A stretch of DNA of 64,000 nucleotides, taken from Acidobacteriaceae bacterium (GTDB lineage: Bacteria > Acidobacteriota > Terriglobia > Terriglobales > Acidobacteriaceae). Below the pieces are notes generated by a model. It searched no databases, was not told the origin of the DNA, and worked only from the letters and a program-made list of their open reading frames with translations. The stretch spans positions 558,001-622,000 of the forward strand of contig JAPWKE010000003.1 in NCBI GenBank assembly GCA_028283655.1. Reading direction: 5' to 3'. Of the stretch, positions 17,481 to 25,014 are shown piece after piece; position 1 is the stretch's first letter, and each line of letters starts with the position of its first letter. Made by a program: the position numbers and the translations under genes.

Positions 17481-19082
17481 ATGTCTGTCGATATGAGTCA
17501 ACGGGCCATGCGTTGGGCGGTGTTGTCTCTGGGCATCTGCGGTTCTGCTGCGGCTCAGAGTACAGTGACGATTGATCTGTCTAAGTCGATCAACACTTTG
17601 ACGCAGCAGTCTGTCGGCGTCGTCCCACAGATGGGCGATGCAGAACTGTTCACGGGCAAGAATCTTGCAACGTTAAAGAGTGCTGGGATCACGAGCATCA
17701 TGTATCCGGCCGGTTGGGCGAGCACCTCGCAGCTTTATCACTGGTCAACCAACTCAACGATGAAGAATGCCGGTGCAGCACCGGAGTCTCAGAACGTGTT
17801 TACGCTGCCTGCGAACAACATGGGAGCTCTCGTCGAAGCGGTGAAAGCTGGCGTGGCTCCGATCATCGTCGTCAACTACGGCAGCAATCTAAAGGGGCAG
17901 GGCCCTGGCGAGCCGAAGGAAGCCGCCGCGTGGGTGGCTTACGTCAACGGCGATCCCAGCGACGCCAAGGTCATCGGGGAAGACTCCAGCGGGAATGATT
18001 GGAAGACCGTTGGGTTCTGGGCTTCGCTCCGAGCCTCTGCACCGCTTGCCGCTGATGATGGCTATAACTTCCTTCGTGTGCAACAAGCGAAACCGCTTGA
18101 GATCCGACTCTGGCAGATCGGTGAGAGCGAGGACGAGAACGGGTATTACGGAGGAGATCATAAGGGCACGGCTGATTTCCACGCGCCCTACCCGGCGTCA
18201 TCGAAGGACTCCGACCATCGTGCGAAGGACTCTCATCTATCGCCTGCGTTTTATGGTCAACGCCTTCTGGAGTTCGCGGCCGCGATGAAGAACGTCGATT
18301 CGAAGATTTGGATTGGCGCGACGCTGGCGACGCCGACGATCGACAAGTGGGCCGACGGATGGAACGAAGGCGTCCTCAAGGAATCGTGCAAGGCCATCGA
18401 CTTTGTTTCCTTCGGCTGGCATCCGGGAGCGCTCCGTCCACCCGATTGGAAATCACTCGATGAGCCGAGCGTTGTGAACGCTGTGCAGCGCGAGTACCCG
18501 AACATTCTCAAAGAAGCTATCTATCAGGACCATCAGAACTGCCCAGCCGGTAAGGTCCCTCACATCGTCCTCTCGCAGGTCGCGCCACCACTTTGGTTGA
18601 AGCCGGACAATCCGGTGGTGAATGCGCTGTTTGCCGCCGATGTCTTTGCGACAACGACAGAGTCGGGATTGATTGCAGAGTGGGCGCAGTTGCGTCCGCA
18701 GGGCCTGATGCAGACGAACTATGATCCTCAGCCTGCGTTCTTCGGTCTGCAGATGCTGCATATCGTGGCGTTTCGTCCGGGGGATACGTACGTCGCCGTC
18801 AGCGGCGCACCAGAGTCCCTTGCAGTGCATGCGACGCATCGTCAAGACGGGCTTGTCGGAGTGATGCTTGTGAATAAAGACCCGAGCGCACCCCAGACGG
18901 TGAAGCTGCAACTGAAGTATGTGCACCTCGCCGAGAAGGGTGTCCGGTTTGAGTATGGCCCTGCGCAAGTGAAAGCCAACCAAGGGCTCGCAAGGTCAGA
19001 CCTTGCGGGTGTGGCGGACAAGATGACCGTCGTCGTACCGCCGTACAGCATTGTTGATCTGCTCTTGCCGATTGCGAAGTAA
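17481..19082 (+). CDS. Exported (beta/alpha)8 glycosidase, arabinofuranosidase-like
   Basis: The ATG at 17481 follows GAGGA and starts a signal peptide (cleavage near AAAQS); an upstream in-frame start at 17424 has no such support. The 533-residue product has a clan GH-A look: a barrel with strands MYPAGW, PIIVVNYGS, LRLWQIGESEDENGYYGGD and DFVSFGWHPG, then a C-terminal beta domain of the kind found in alpha-L-arabinofuranosidases (GH51) and GH79. The segment IRLWQIGESEDENG stands where a GNE acid/base motif would be expected, so the Asn-Glu pair is replaced by Glu-Ser. Activity therefore needs proof. It lies in the operon between the NHL protein and GH39. An arabinoxylan side-chain role is an inference. 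Confidence 0.68.
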   Translation: MSVDMSQRAMRWAVLSLGICGSAAAQSTVTIDLSKSINTLTQQSVGVVPQMGDAELFTGKNLATLKSAGITSIMYPAGWASTSQLYHWSTNSTMKNAGAAPESQNVFTLPANNMGALVEAVKAGVAPIIVVNYGSNLKGQGPGEPKEAAAWVAYVNGDPSDAKVIGEDSSGNDWKTVGFWASLRASAPLAADDGYNFLRVQQAKPLEIRLWQIGESEDENGYYGGDHKGTADFHAPYPASSKDSDHRAKDSHLSPAFYGQRLLEFAAAMKNVDSKIWIGATLATPTIDKWADGWNEGVLKESCKAIDFVSFGWHPGALRPPDWKSLDEPSVVNAVQREYPNILKEAIYQDHQNCPAGKVPHIVLSQVAPPLWLKPDNPVVNALFAADVFATTTESGLIAEWAQLRPQGLMQTNYDPQPAFFGLQMLHIVAFRPGDTYVAVSGAPESLAVHATHRQDGLVGVMLVNKDPSAPQTVKLQLKYVHLAEKGVRFEYGPAQVKANQGLARSDLAGVADKMTVVVPPYSIVDLLLPIAK

Positions 19083-19135
19083 AACCTGACCCCGCCGGTC
19101 GCGTACAAGCGACAGGCGAGAGAGAAAAGGAAAGC

Positions 19136-20776
19136 ATGACTCGAAAACTTCCAGCGACAGCGGTTCTTTCGTCGCTCTTACTCTTGCCGCTCACACAAAG
19201 CGCTCAGTCGCAGGAGATGAAGCCTGCAGTCCCAGCCGCTCGCATCATCAACGCAGATGTCCGTGCAGCGAAGCAGCCCGTCGACCGCTTCTTCGCTCTC
19301 TCTGTTGGCTCGGATTATCCGGGCACGCTGCGCCGCGCCGAGGACCAGGAACAGCTGAAGCTCGTGGTGAAGGAGCTCGGCTTCCGTTACCTTCGCTTCC
19401 ACGACATCTTCGATGACGTCCTCGGTACGGTTCACAAAACAGACCACGGGGTGACGTATGACTGGAAGGGCATTGATGCTCTCTATGATCAGCTTCTCGG
19501 CAAGGGAATCAAGCCATTCGTCGAGTTGGGATTCACGCCCTCAGCGTTGAAGACATCGGACCAGACGATCTTCTATTGGAAGGGCAATACCTCGCATCCG
19601 CAGCGCGATGGGTGGAACAGTCTCATCACTGCCTTCGTGACGCATCTCGAAGCGCGTTACGGCAAGGCTGAAGTGCGCTCGTGGTTCTTCGAGGTGTGGA
19701 ATGAACCCAACCTTGCCGGATTCTGGGAGGGTGCGGACCAGGCGGCCTACTTTCAACTCTTCGACGATACGAGCAATGCGATCAAGGCCGTGGACCCTTC
19801 GCTACGCGTAGGCGGCCCCGCAACGGCAGGCGGAGCGTGGCCGGATGCGTTTCTCGCTCATGTCAAGAAGAGCGGCGCGAAGGTAGATTTTCTCTCGACC
19901 CATACTTATGGCGTGGATGGCGGTTTCCTCGACGAGAACGGTGTTGCGGACACGAAGCTGTCGACATCGCCTGATGCCGTCCTTGGGGATGTCCGCAACA
20001 CGCGCAAACAGGTCGAAGCGTCCGCTTATCCGGGCCTGCCGATCTACTTCACGGAGTGGAGCACCAGTTACACCGATCGCGATCCGGTCCACGACGCATA
20101 CGTCAGCGCTCCATACATCCTTACGAAGCTGAAGGGCGCGCAAGGCTACGTGCAGGGCATGAGCTACTGGACCTACACCGACCTTTTCGAAGAGCCAGGG
20201 CCGCCGCCATCCTCGTTCCACGGAGGCTTCGGTCTGCTCAATCGTGAGGGGATTCGCAAGCCTGCGTTCTTTGCATACAAGTACCTGAACGCCCTGCAGG
20301 GGCTCGCGGTTCCTGTGGCCGATAGCGCCGCAATGATTGCAAAAGAGGGTGACGATGTTCATGCCGTGATCTGGAGCTTTGAGTTGCCTGATCAACATGA
20401 GAGTGATCATCCGTACTACACGAGGGTGCATCCTTCGCACGCCGTCGCACCGGTGAGCGTGAACCTCGAGCACATGCAGCCCAAGGAAACGTACAGCGTG
20501 GAGATTCATCGCACGGGCTTCCACGCGAACGATGCGTACTCGGCCTACCTGGAAATGGGAGCTCCGAAGGACCTCTCTCCCGCTCAGGTGCAGAAGCTCA
20601 ACGCGCTCACGGCAGACAAGCCTGAAAGCCGCAAGAGCCTCGTTGCCGACGCCGCAGGCACGCTGCACGTGGACTTCCCGATGAACTCGAACGACGTTGT
20701 GCAGCTCATTGTGACGCCGCTGCAGGAGGCATCGGCGAAGAACAAGATCGGCGCGGGAAGGCAGGTGAAGAACTAA
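19136..20776 (+). CDS. Exported beta-xylosidase, GH39
   Basis: The 546-residue protein has a signal peptide (cleavage near SAQSQ) and a GH39 barrel. FRYLRFHDIFDDVLG lies near the N-terminus, FFEVWNEPNLAGFW carries the proposed acid/base Glu190, HTYG is typical of GH39, and IYFTEWSTSY carries the proposed nucleophile Glu307. A C-terminal beta domain follows. GH39 enzymes release xylose from xylo-oligosaccharides (some are iduronidases; the neighbours favour xylosidase). It is preceded by a purine-rich GAGAGAGAAAAGGAAAG leader and its TAA overlaps the ATG of the GH1 gene by one base, so the two are translationally coupled. It probably acts in the periplasm on imported xylan fragments. Confidence 0.92.
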   Translation: MTRKLPATAVLSSLLLLPLTQSAQSQEMKPAVPAARIINADVRAAKQPVDRFFALSVGSDYPGTLRRAEDQEQLKLVVKELGFRYLRFHDIFDDVLGTVHKTDHGVTYDWKGIDALYDQLLGKGIKPFVELGFTPSALKTSDQTIFYWKGNTSHPQRDGWNSLITAFVTHLEARYGKAEVRSWFFEVWNEPNLAGFWEGADQAAYFQLFDDTSNAIKAVDPSLRVGGPATAGGAWPDAFLAHVKKSGAKVDFLSTHTYGVDGGFLDENGVADTKLSTSPDAVLGDVRNTRKQVEASAYPGLPIYFTEWSTSYTDRDPVHDAYVSAPYILTKLKGAQGYVQGMSYWTYTDLFEEPGPPPSSFHGGFGLLNREGIRKPAFFAYKYLNALQGLAVPVADSAAMIAKEGDDVHAVIWSFELPDQHESDHPYYTRVHPSHAVAPVSVNLEHMQPKETYSVEIHRTGFHANDAYSAYLEMGAPKDLSPAQVQKLNALTADKPESRKSLVADAAGTLHVDFPMNSNDVVQLIVTPLQEASAKNKIGAGRQVKN

Positions 20777-22224
20777 TGATTACAAGACGAACATTCAATA
20801 AGCTCGCGTCCTTCGCCTCTGTGCTCGCTTCGGCGAACCCGGCAAAGGCTCTGCTGACTCCGGAAGATTCGCGCGCCGCCCACGGCGCTTTGTTTCCGAA
20901 GGGCTTCTTGTGGGGAACAGCAACGGCCTCCTATCAGGTGGAGGGAGCGGTGAACGAAGATGGGCGCGGACCGTCGATCTGGGACACGTTTTCGCACACA
21001 CCGGGTAAGGTGCATGGCGGCGATACAGGCGACATTGCGGATGACTTCTTCCATCGCTATGCAAGCGATATCGCGCTGATGCGTGAGCTTGGGCTGAAGA
21101 CATTTCGCTTCTCGTTGTCGTGGTCGCGCATCTTTCCGACGGGATCTGGCAAGCCCAACCCCAAGGGGCTCGACTTCTACAACAAGTTGATTGATGCCTT
21201 GCTCGCGGCTGGCATTCAGCCATACTGCACGCTGTATCACTGGGACCTCCCACAGCCTCTACAGGACGCGGGCGGTTGGGAAAATCGCGACACGGCTCTC
21301 CACTTTGCGGACTACGCCAGCTATGTACTGCCGCGTCTCTCGGATCGCGTGAAGAACTTCATGACGATGAATGAGATCCGCACGTTCGTCGAACTCGGTT
21401 ATGGCATCGGCACACACGCTCCGGGACTCACCGTCGGGAGCAAGCGGCTCGCGCAACTCAATCACCATGCGGTGTTGGGGCATGGCCTTGCCGTGCAGGC
21501 TGCCCGTGCCCATGCCAAGCCCGGAACAAAGGTAGGCATTGCCGACAACATCGAAGCTACCTGCCCGATCCTTTCGTCGCCGGAAGAGATCGCTGCTGCA
21601 CGACGAGCCATGCGCGAGCAGAATGCGAGCTACCTCTCGGTGATTCTCGACGGGCGGTACAGCGATCTCTACCTGTCGAACCTGGGGCCGAACGCTCCGC
21701 ATTTCACTGACGATGAGCTTCGCATCATCCATTCACCGATGGACTATGTGGGCCTGAATATCTATCAGCCCACCTGGGTGCGGGCCGCTGACAATCGCGC
21801 GGGGTATGACAAGGTACCGAACCCTGGCTCTTATCCGCACATGGAGAGCCCGTGGCTCACGTTCGGCCCTGAGGCGATCTATTGGGGGCCAAAGCTTGTG
21901 CATGATCTCTGGAAGCCGCGAGAGATGTTCATCACGGAGAACGGTGCATCCTCTGCCGATGTGGTTGCGCCCAACGGCGAAGTCTACGACACCGACCGCG
22001 CCATGTATCTCCGCGCTTATCTGCTTCGCCTCCAGCAGGCAATCGCTGAAGGCGTTCCTGTGCGCGGGTACTTCCTTTGGAGTCTGCTCGACAACTTTGA
22101 ATGGGCCGATGGCTATGACAAGCGATTCGGTGTCACCTACGTCGACTTTGCAACGCAGAAGCGCACACCAAAGTTGAGTTCCAAGTTCTACAAACAGGTC
22201 GTCTCGACCAACGCTGTTGTTTGA
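20776..22224 (+). CDS. Tat-exported beta-glucosidase, GH1
   Basis: The 482-residue protein begins with a twin-arginine signal (TRRTFNK at residues 3-9, weakly hydrophobic core, cleavage near AKA). GH1 signatures follow: FLWGTATASYQVEGA, FRFSLSWSRIFP, YCTLYHWDLPQPL, the acid/base segment TMNEIRTF with Glu200, and the nucleophile segment FITENGAS with Glu388. Near the end is FLWSLLDNFEWADGYDKRFG, which binds the glycone. The usual NEP of the acid/base strand is NEI here. It probably hydrolyses beta-glucosides or cello- and gluco-manno-oligosaccharides after folding in the cytoplasm and export. Its start overlaps the GH39 stop, and the GH5 start follows its stop by 13 bp, all within the hemicellulose operon. 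Confidence 0.93.
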   Translation: MITRRTFNKLASFASVLASANPAKALLTPEDSRAAHGALFPKGFLWGTATASYQVEGAVNEDGRGPSIWDTFSHTPGKVHGGDTGDIADDFFHRYASDIALMRELGLKTFRFSLSWSRIFPTGSGKPNPKGLDFYNKLIDALLAAGIQPYCTLYHWDLPQPLQDAGGWENRDTALHFADYASYVLPRLSDRVKNFMTMNEIRTFVELGYGIGTHAPGLTVGSKRLAQLNHHAVLGHGLAVQAARAHAKPGTKVGIADNIEATCPILSSPEEIAAARRAMREQNASYLSVILDGRYSDLYLSNLGPNAPHFTDDELRIIHSPMDYVGLNIYQPTWVRAADNRAGYDKVPNPGSYPHMESPWLTFGPEAIYWGPKLVHDLWKPREMFITENGASSADVVAPNGEVYDTDRAMYLRAYLLRLQQAIAEGVPVRGYFLWSLLDNFEWADGYDKRFGVTYVDFATQKRTPKLSSKFYKQVVSTNAVV

Positions 22225-22237
22225 TCGGAGTGAATCG

Positions 22238-23368
22238 ATGAAGAGATATCTCAAGTTCGGACTGGCGTGTGTTGGTCTTGCCGGAAGTCTTGCGGCAGCA
22301 GCGCAGACGCCGCAGAATGCGTTGGCGTTCGAGCGTGCCGCGCATCTGAAGCACGGCATCAACACCAGTATCTGGTTCGCACAGTCGCCGAACAACTACA
22401 GCGTAGACCGACTCCGCACCTTCACTACGGAGAAGGACCTGCAACTCATCGCGAAGCTGGGTTTCGACCACATTCGTCTCAGCATCGATGCAGTGCCACT
22501 GACGGCGTGGCAGCATGATGACCCTGCAGGAAAGGCCTTTGTCGCGGAGTTGGATCGTGTAGTCGATGCTGCGATCGCGGATAAGCTCGCGGTCATCATC
22601 GATGTACATCCGGAGGACCCTTACAAACACGATCTTCTGCAAGGCGATGCCTCTATCAAGGCGCTCGATGATCTGTGGCATACGCTTGCGCAGCACTATG
22701 CCTCAAAGGGCGCGAGCGAGGTGTACTTCGAGCTGATGAATGAATCGCAGCAGACGGACGGAGTCCGGTGGGGAACTATCCAGGCCGGTCTTGTCGACAC
22801 TATCCGGAGCGTAGATAAGGTGCACACGATCATCGCGACGGGACCACACTGGTCAGGTCTTGAAGACCTTCTTAGCTCTGAACCACTCAAGGATTCCAAT
22901 GTCATCTACACCTTTCATGACTACGAGCCCTTCGCGTTTACGCATCAGGGTTCGACCTGGGCGATGTCCGAGCTACCTCCTTTGCGAGCGGTTCCGTACC
23001 CTGCAACGTTGAAAGACGTCAGCCCCAATTTGAATCAAGAGCCCTCGCTTCAAGGCAGGCTCTACGTGACAAAGTATGCGCTCGATCACTGGGACGCGAA
23101 GCGCATCGACGCCTTGCTCGCGTTTGCCGAAACGTGGTCGAAGGATCATGGCGTGCCTGTGTACTGCGGGGAGTTCGGTGTCTTCCGTCCTTACGCAGAG
23201 GCAAAAGATCGTCAGCGGTGGATTCGTGACACACGCACCTCGCTGGAGCGTCACGGCATCGGCTGGGCGATGTGGGATTACCAGACGGATTTCGGCCTTG
23301 TGACGAAGAAAGACGGTAAGACCGAAGTCGATAAGGGTGTGCTGAATGCACTCGGCCTCAAGGAATAG
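22238..23368 (+). CDS. Exported endoglucanase/endomannanase-type GH5
   Basis: I choose the ATG at 22238, seven bases after GGAG (22227-22230), because it opens directly into a signal peptide (MKRYLKF, cleavage near AAAQ). The ATG at 22217 overlaps the GH1 gene. The 376-residue mature-type protein shows GH5 features: FDHIRLSID near the N-terminus, VIIDVHPEDP, the acid/base segment ELMNESQQ with Glu169, TFHDYEPFAFTHQG, and the nucleophile segment VYCGEFGVFRP with Glu312, then WAMWDYQTDFGL at the C-terminus. GH5 covers endoglucanases, endomannanases and other beta-glycanases, and the subfamily was not resolved here. Within this operon it would cut backbone glycan chains. Confidence 0.9.
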   Translation: MKRYLKFGLACVGLAGSLAAAAQTPQNALAFERAAHLKHGINTSIWFAQSPNNYSVDRLRTFTTEKDLQLIAKLGFDHIRLSIDAVPLTAWQHDDPAGKAFVAELDRVVDAAIADKLAVIIDVHPEDPYKHDLLQGDASIKALDDLWHTLAQHYASKGASEVYFELMNESQQTDGVRWGTIQAGLVDTIRSVDKVHTIIATGPHWSGLEDLLSSEPLKDSNVIYTFHDYEPFAFTHQGSTWAMSELPPLRAVPYPATLKDVSPNLNQEPSLQGRLYVTKYALDHWDAKRIDALLAFAETWSKDHGVPVYCGEFGVFRPYAEAKDRQRWIRDTRTSLERHGIGWAMWDYQTDFGLVTKKDGKTEVDKGVLNALGLKE

Positions 23369-23448
23369 CTCCGGATCACTGTGATGGGGCTCACGACAGA
23401 GAGATCTGATCGAACTGACTCAACTGCTCTAACTGCTTCGAGATTTGG

Positions 23449-24972
23449 ATGATGGAAAAGAAGAATCGGCTAATAGGAATGGCGATGTTGCTCACCAGCC
23501 TCTGCTGTGCGGCGGGTCATGCGAGCGTGCGCTTGCCGCATCTGCTGTCGGATCATGCGGTGTTGCAGCGCGATCGCCCCATCCACGTTTGGGGATGGGC
23601 CTCGCCCAACGTGCGTTTAAAAGTGGCATTGCATGGACAGAGTAGTGAGACCCTAGCGAACCCGCTCGGCGAGTGGAGCGTCTATCTCAAACCTGAGAGT
23701 GCTGGCGGTCCCTATACGCTCTTGATCACCGGAGACGGTGAAGAGGTGAAGCTACAAGACCTTCTCATTGGTGACGTCTGGCTGGCTTCAGGACAAAGCA
23801 ACATGCAGTTCCCATTGCAAGGCTTCACGGGCGCTCCCATGAAAGATCAAGCTGCAGAGATTGCAGCTTCGACGCATCCGCGCATTCGTTTGCTGCGCGT
23901 GGAGCAGGGAGGCAGCGATACTCCGAAGGCCGATCAGCCGAGTGTCTGGAAAGAGTGCATTCCTGAGAATGCCAAAGATTTCTCTGCTGTCGCTTACTTC
24001 TTTGGCAGGGAAATCTCCGGCCTGCAGAACGTTCCCGTGGGATTGATCGACAGCGCCTATGGTGGAACGCCTGCGGACTCCTGGTTGTCACTGCACGCGT
24101 ATGGCGCGGACGCATCCCTGCAGCCCGCGCTGGCAACGTGGTCACGTTTCGCGGACGAACAAGCGAATCTGAGTGATGTGATCGCGATTGAGCGTGAAGA
24201 GGACGCGACCGCGGTGCGTGAGGGCAAGCCTAAGCCGTCGCATCCGTGGCATCCCTTCGCGCAGTCCTGGCAACCGTCCGCTCTCTACAACGCGATGATC
24301 GCTCCGTTGACTCCGTATGCGATTCGCGGATTCCTCTGGTATCAGGGCGAGACGAACTCTGCGCCGGATCGCGCACCGCATTATCAGAGCACGCTCAGTG
24401 CGTTGATTCGCGACTGGCGCAATCGCTTCGATCAAGGCAATCTTCCGTTTCTCTACGTGCAGATATCCAGCTTCTCATCGCCCAGCGAAGATTGGGCGAT
24501 GCTGCGCGATCAACAACGACGGGCTCTTGATAACGCGAATACCGCGATGTCTGTCACCATTGACGTCGGCGAAGCTACGAACGTCCATCCTGCGGACAAG
24601 CAGACGGTCGGAGCACGTCTTGCTTTAGCCGCGAGGCATCTCGTGTATGGCGAGAACCTCGTATCGAGCGGTCCGCTCTTTCGACAGGCGACGGCGGAGA
24701 TGAACGCCGACGGCTCGAAGAGCATGCGTGTCTGGTTCGATGATGCCCACAGCCTTTCCTCGCGTGGCGCGCCTCTGAGTTCGTTTGAAGTGGCAGGCGC
24801 AGATCACAAGTTCGTTCCCGCAGAAGCGGCGATCGAAGGCGATACGGTTCTGGTGAAAGCTGCCGCTGTTCAGGACCCTCGCTTCGTCCGTTTCGGCTGG
24901 AGCAGTGTGGTTGAGAGCAATCTCTACAACGAGGCCGGGCTTCCCGCCTCCACCTTCACCTCTGAGCCGTAA
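23449..24972 (+). CDS. Exported SGNH-type acetylesterase (sialate O-acetylesterase family)
   Basis: The 507-residue protein has a signal peptide (cleavage near GHAS) and the family start VRLPHLLSDHAVLQRD, an N-terminal Ig-like fold, and the catalytic block WLASGQSNMQF with the nucleophile Ser117. IDSAYGGTPADSW and GFLWYQGETNS follow, both characteristic of the SASA/DUF303 family, and NVHPADKQTVGARLA carries the catalytic Asp-His region. In polysaccharide loci these enzymes remove acetyl groups from xylan or other hemicelluloses; sialate is unlikely here. It follows the GH5 gene by 80 bp on the same strand. The ATG at 23449 has no strong ribosome binding site and one at 23452 is equally possible. 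Confidence 0.87.
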   Translation: MMEKKNRLIGMAMLLTSLCCAAGHASVRLPHLLSDHAVLQRDRPIHVWGWASPNVRLKVALHGQSSETLANPLGEWSVYLKPESAGGPYTLLITGDGEEVKLQDLLIGDVWLASGQSNMQFPLQGFTGAPMKDQAAEIAASTHPRIRLLRVEQGGSDTPKADQPSVWKECIPENAKDFSAVAYFFGREISGLQNVPVGLIDSAYGGTPADSWLSLHAYGADASLQPALATWSRFADEQANLSDVIAIEREEDATAVREGKPKPSHPWHPFAQSWQPSALYNAMIAPLTPYAIRGFLWYQGETNSAPDRAPHYQSTLSALIRDWRNRFDQGNLPFLYVQISSFSSPSEDWAMLRDQQRRALDNANTAMSVTIDVGEATNVHPADKQTVGARLALAARHLVYGENLVSSGPLFRQATAEMNADGSKSMRVWFDDAHSLSSRGAPLSSFEVAGADHKFVPAEAAIEGDTVLVKAAAVQDPRFVRFGWSSVVESNLYNEAGLPASTFTSEP

Positions 24973-25014
24973 GTGAAGCAAGAAGGATCAGCATTCGAGA
25001 TGAAAGGCACCATT

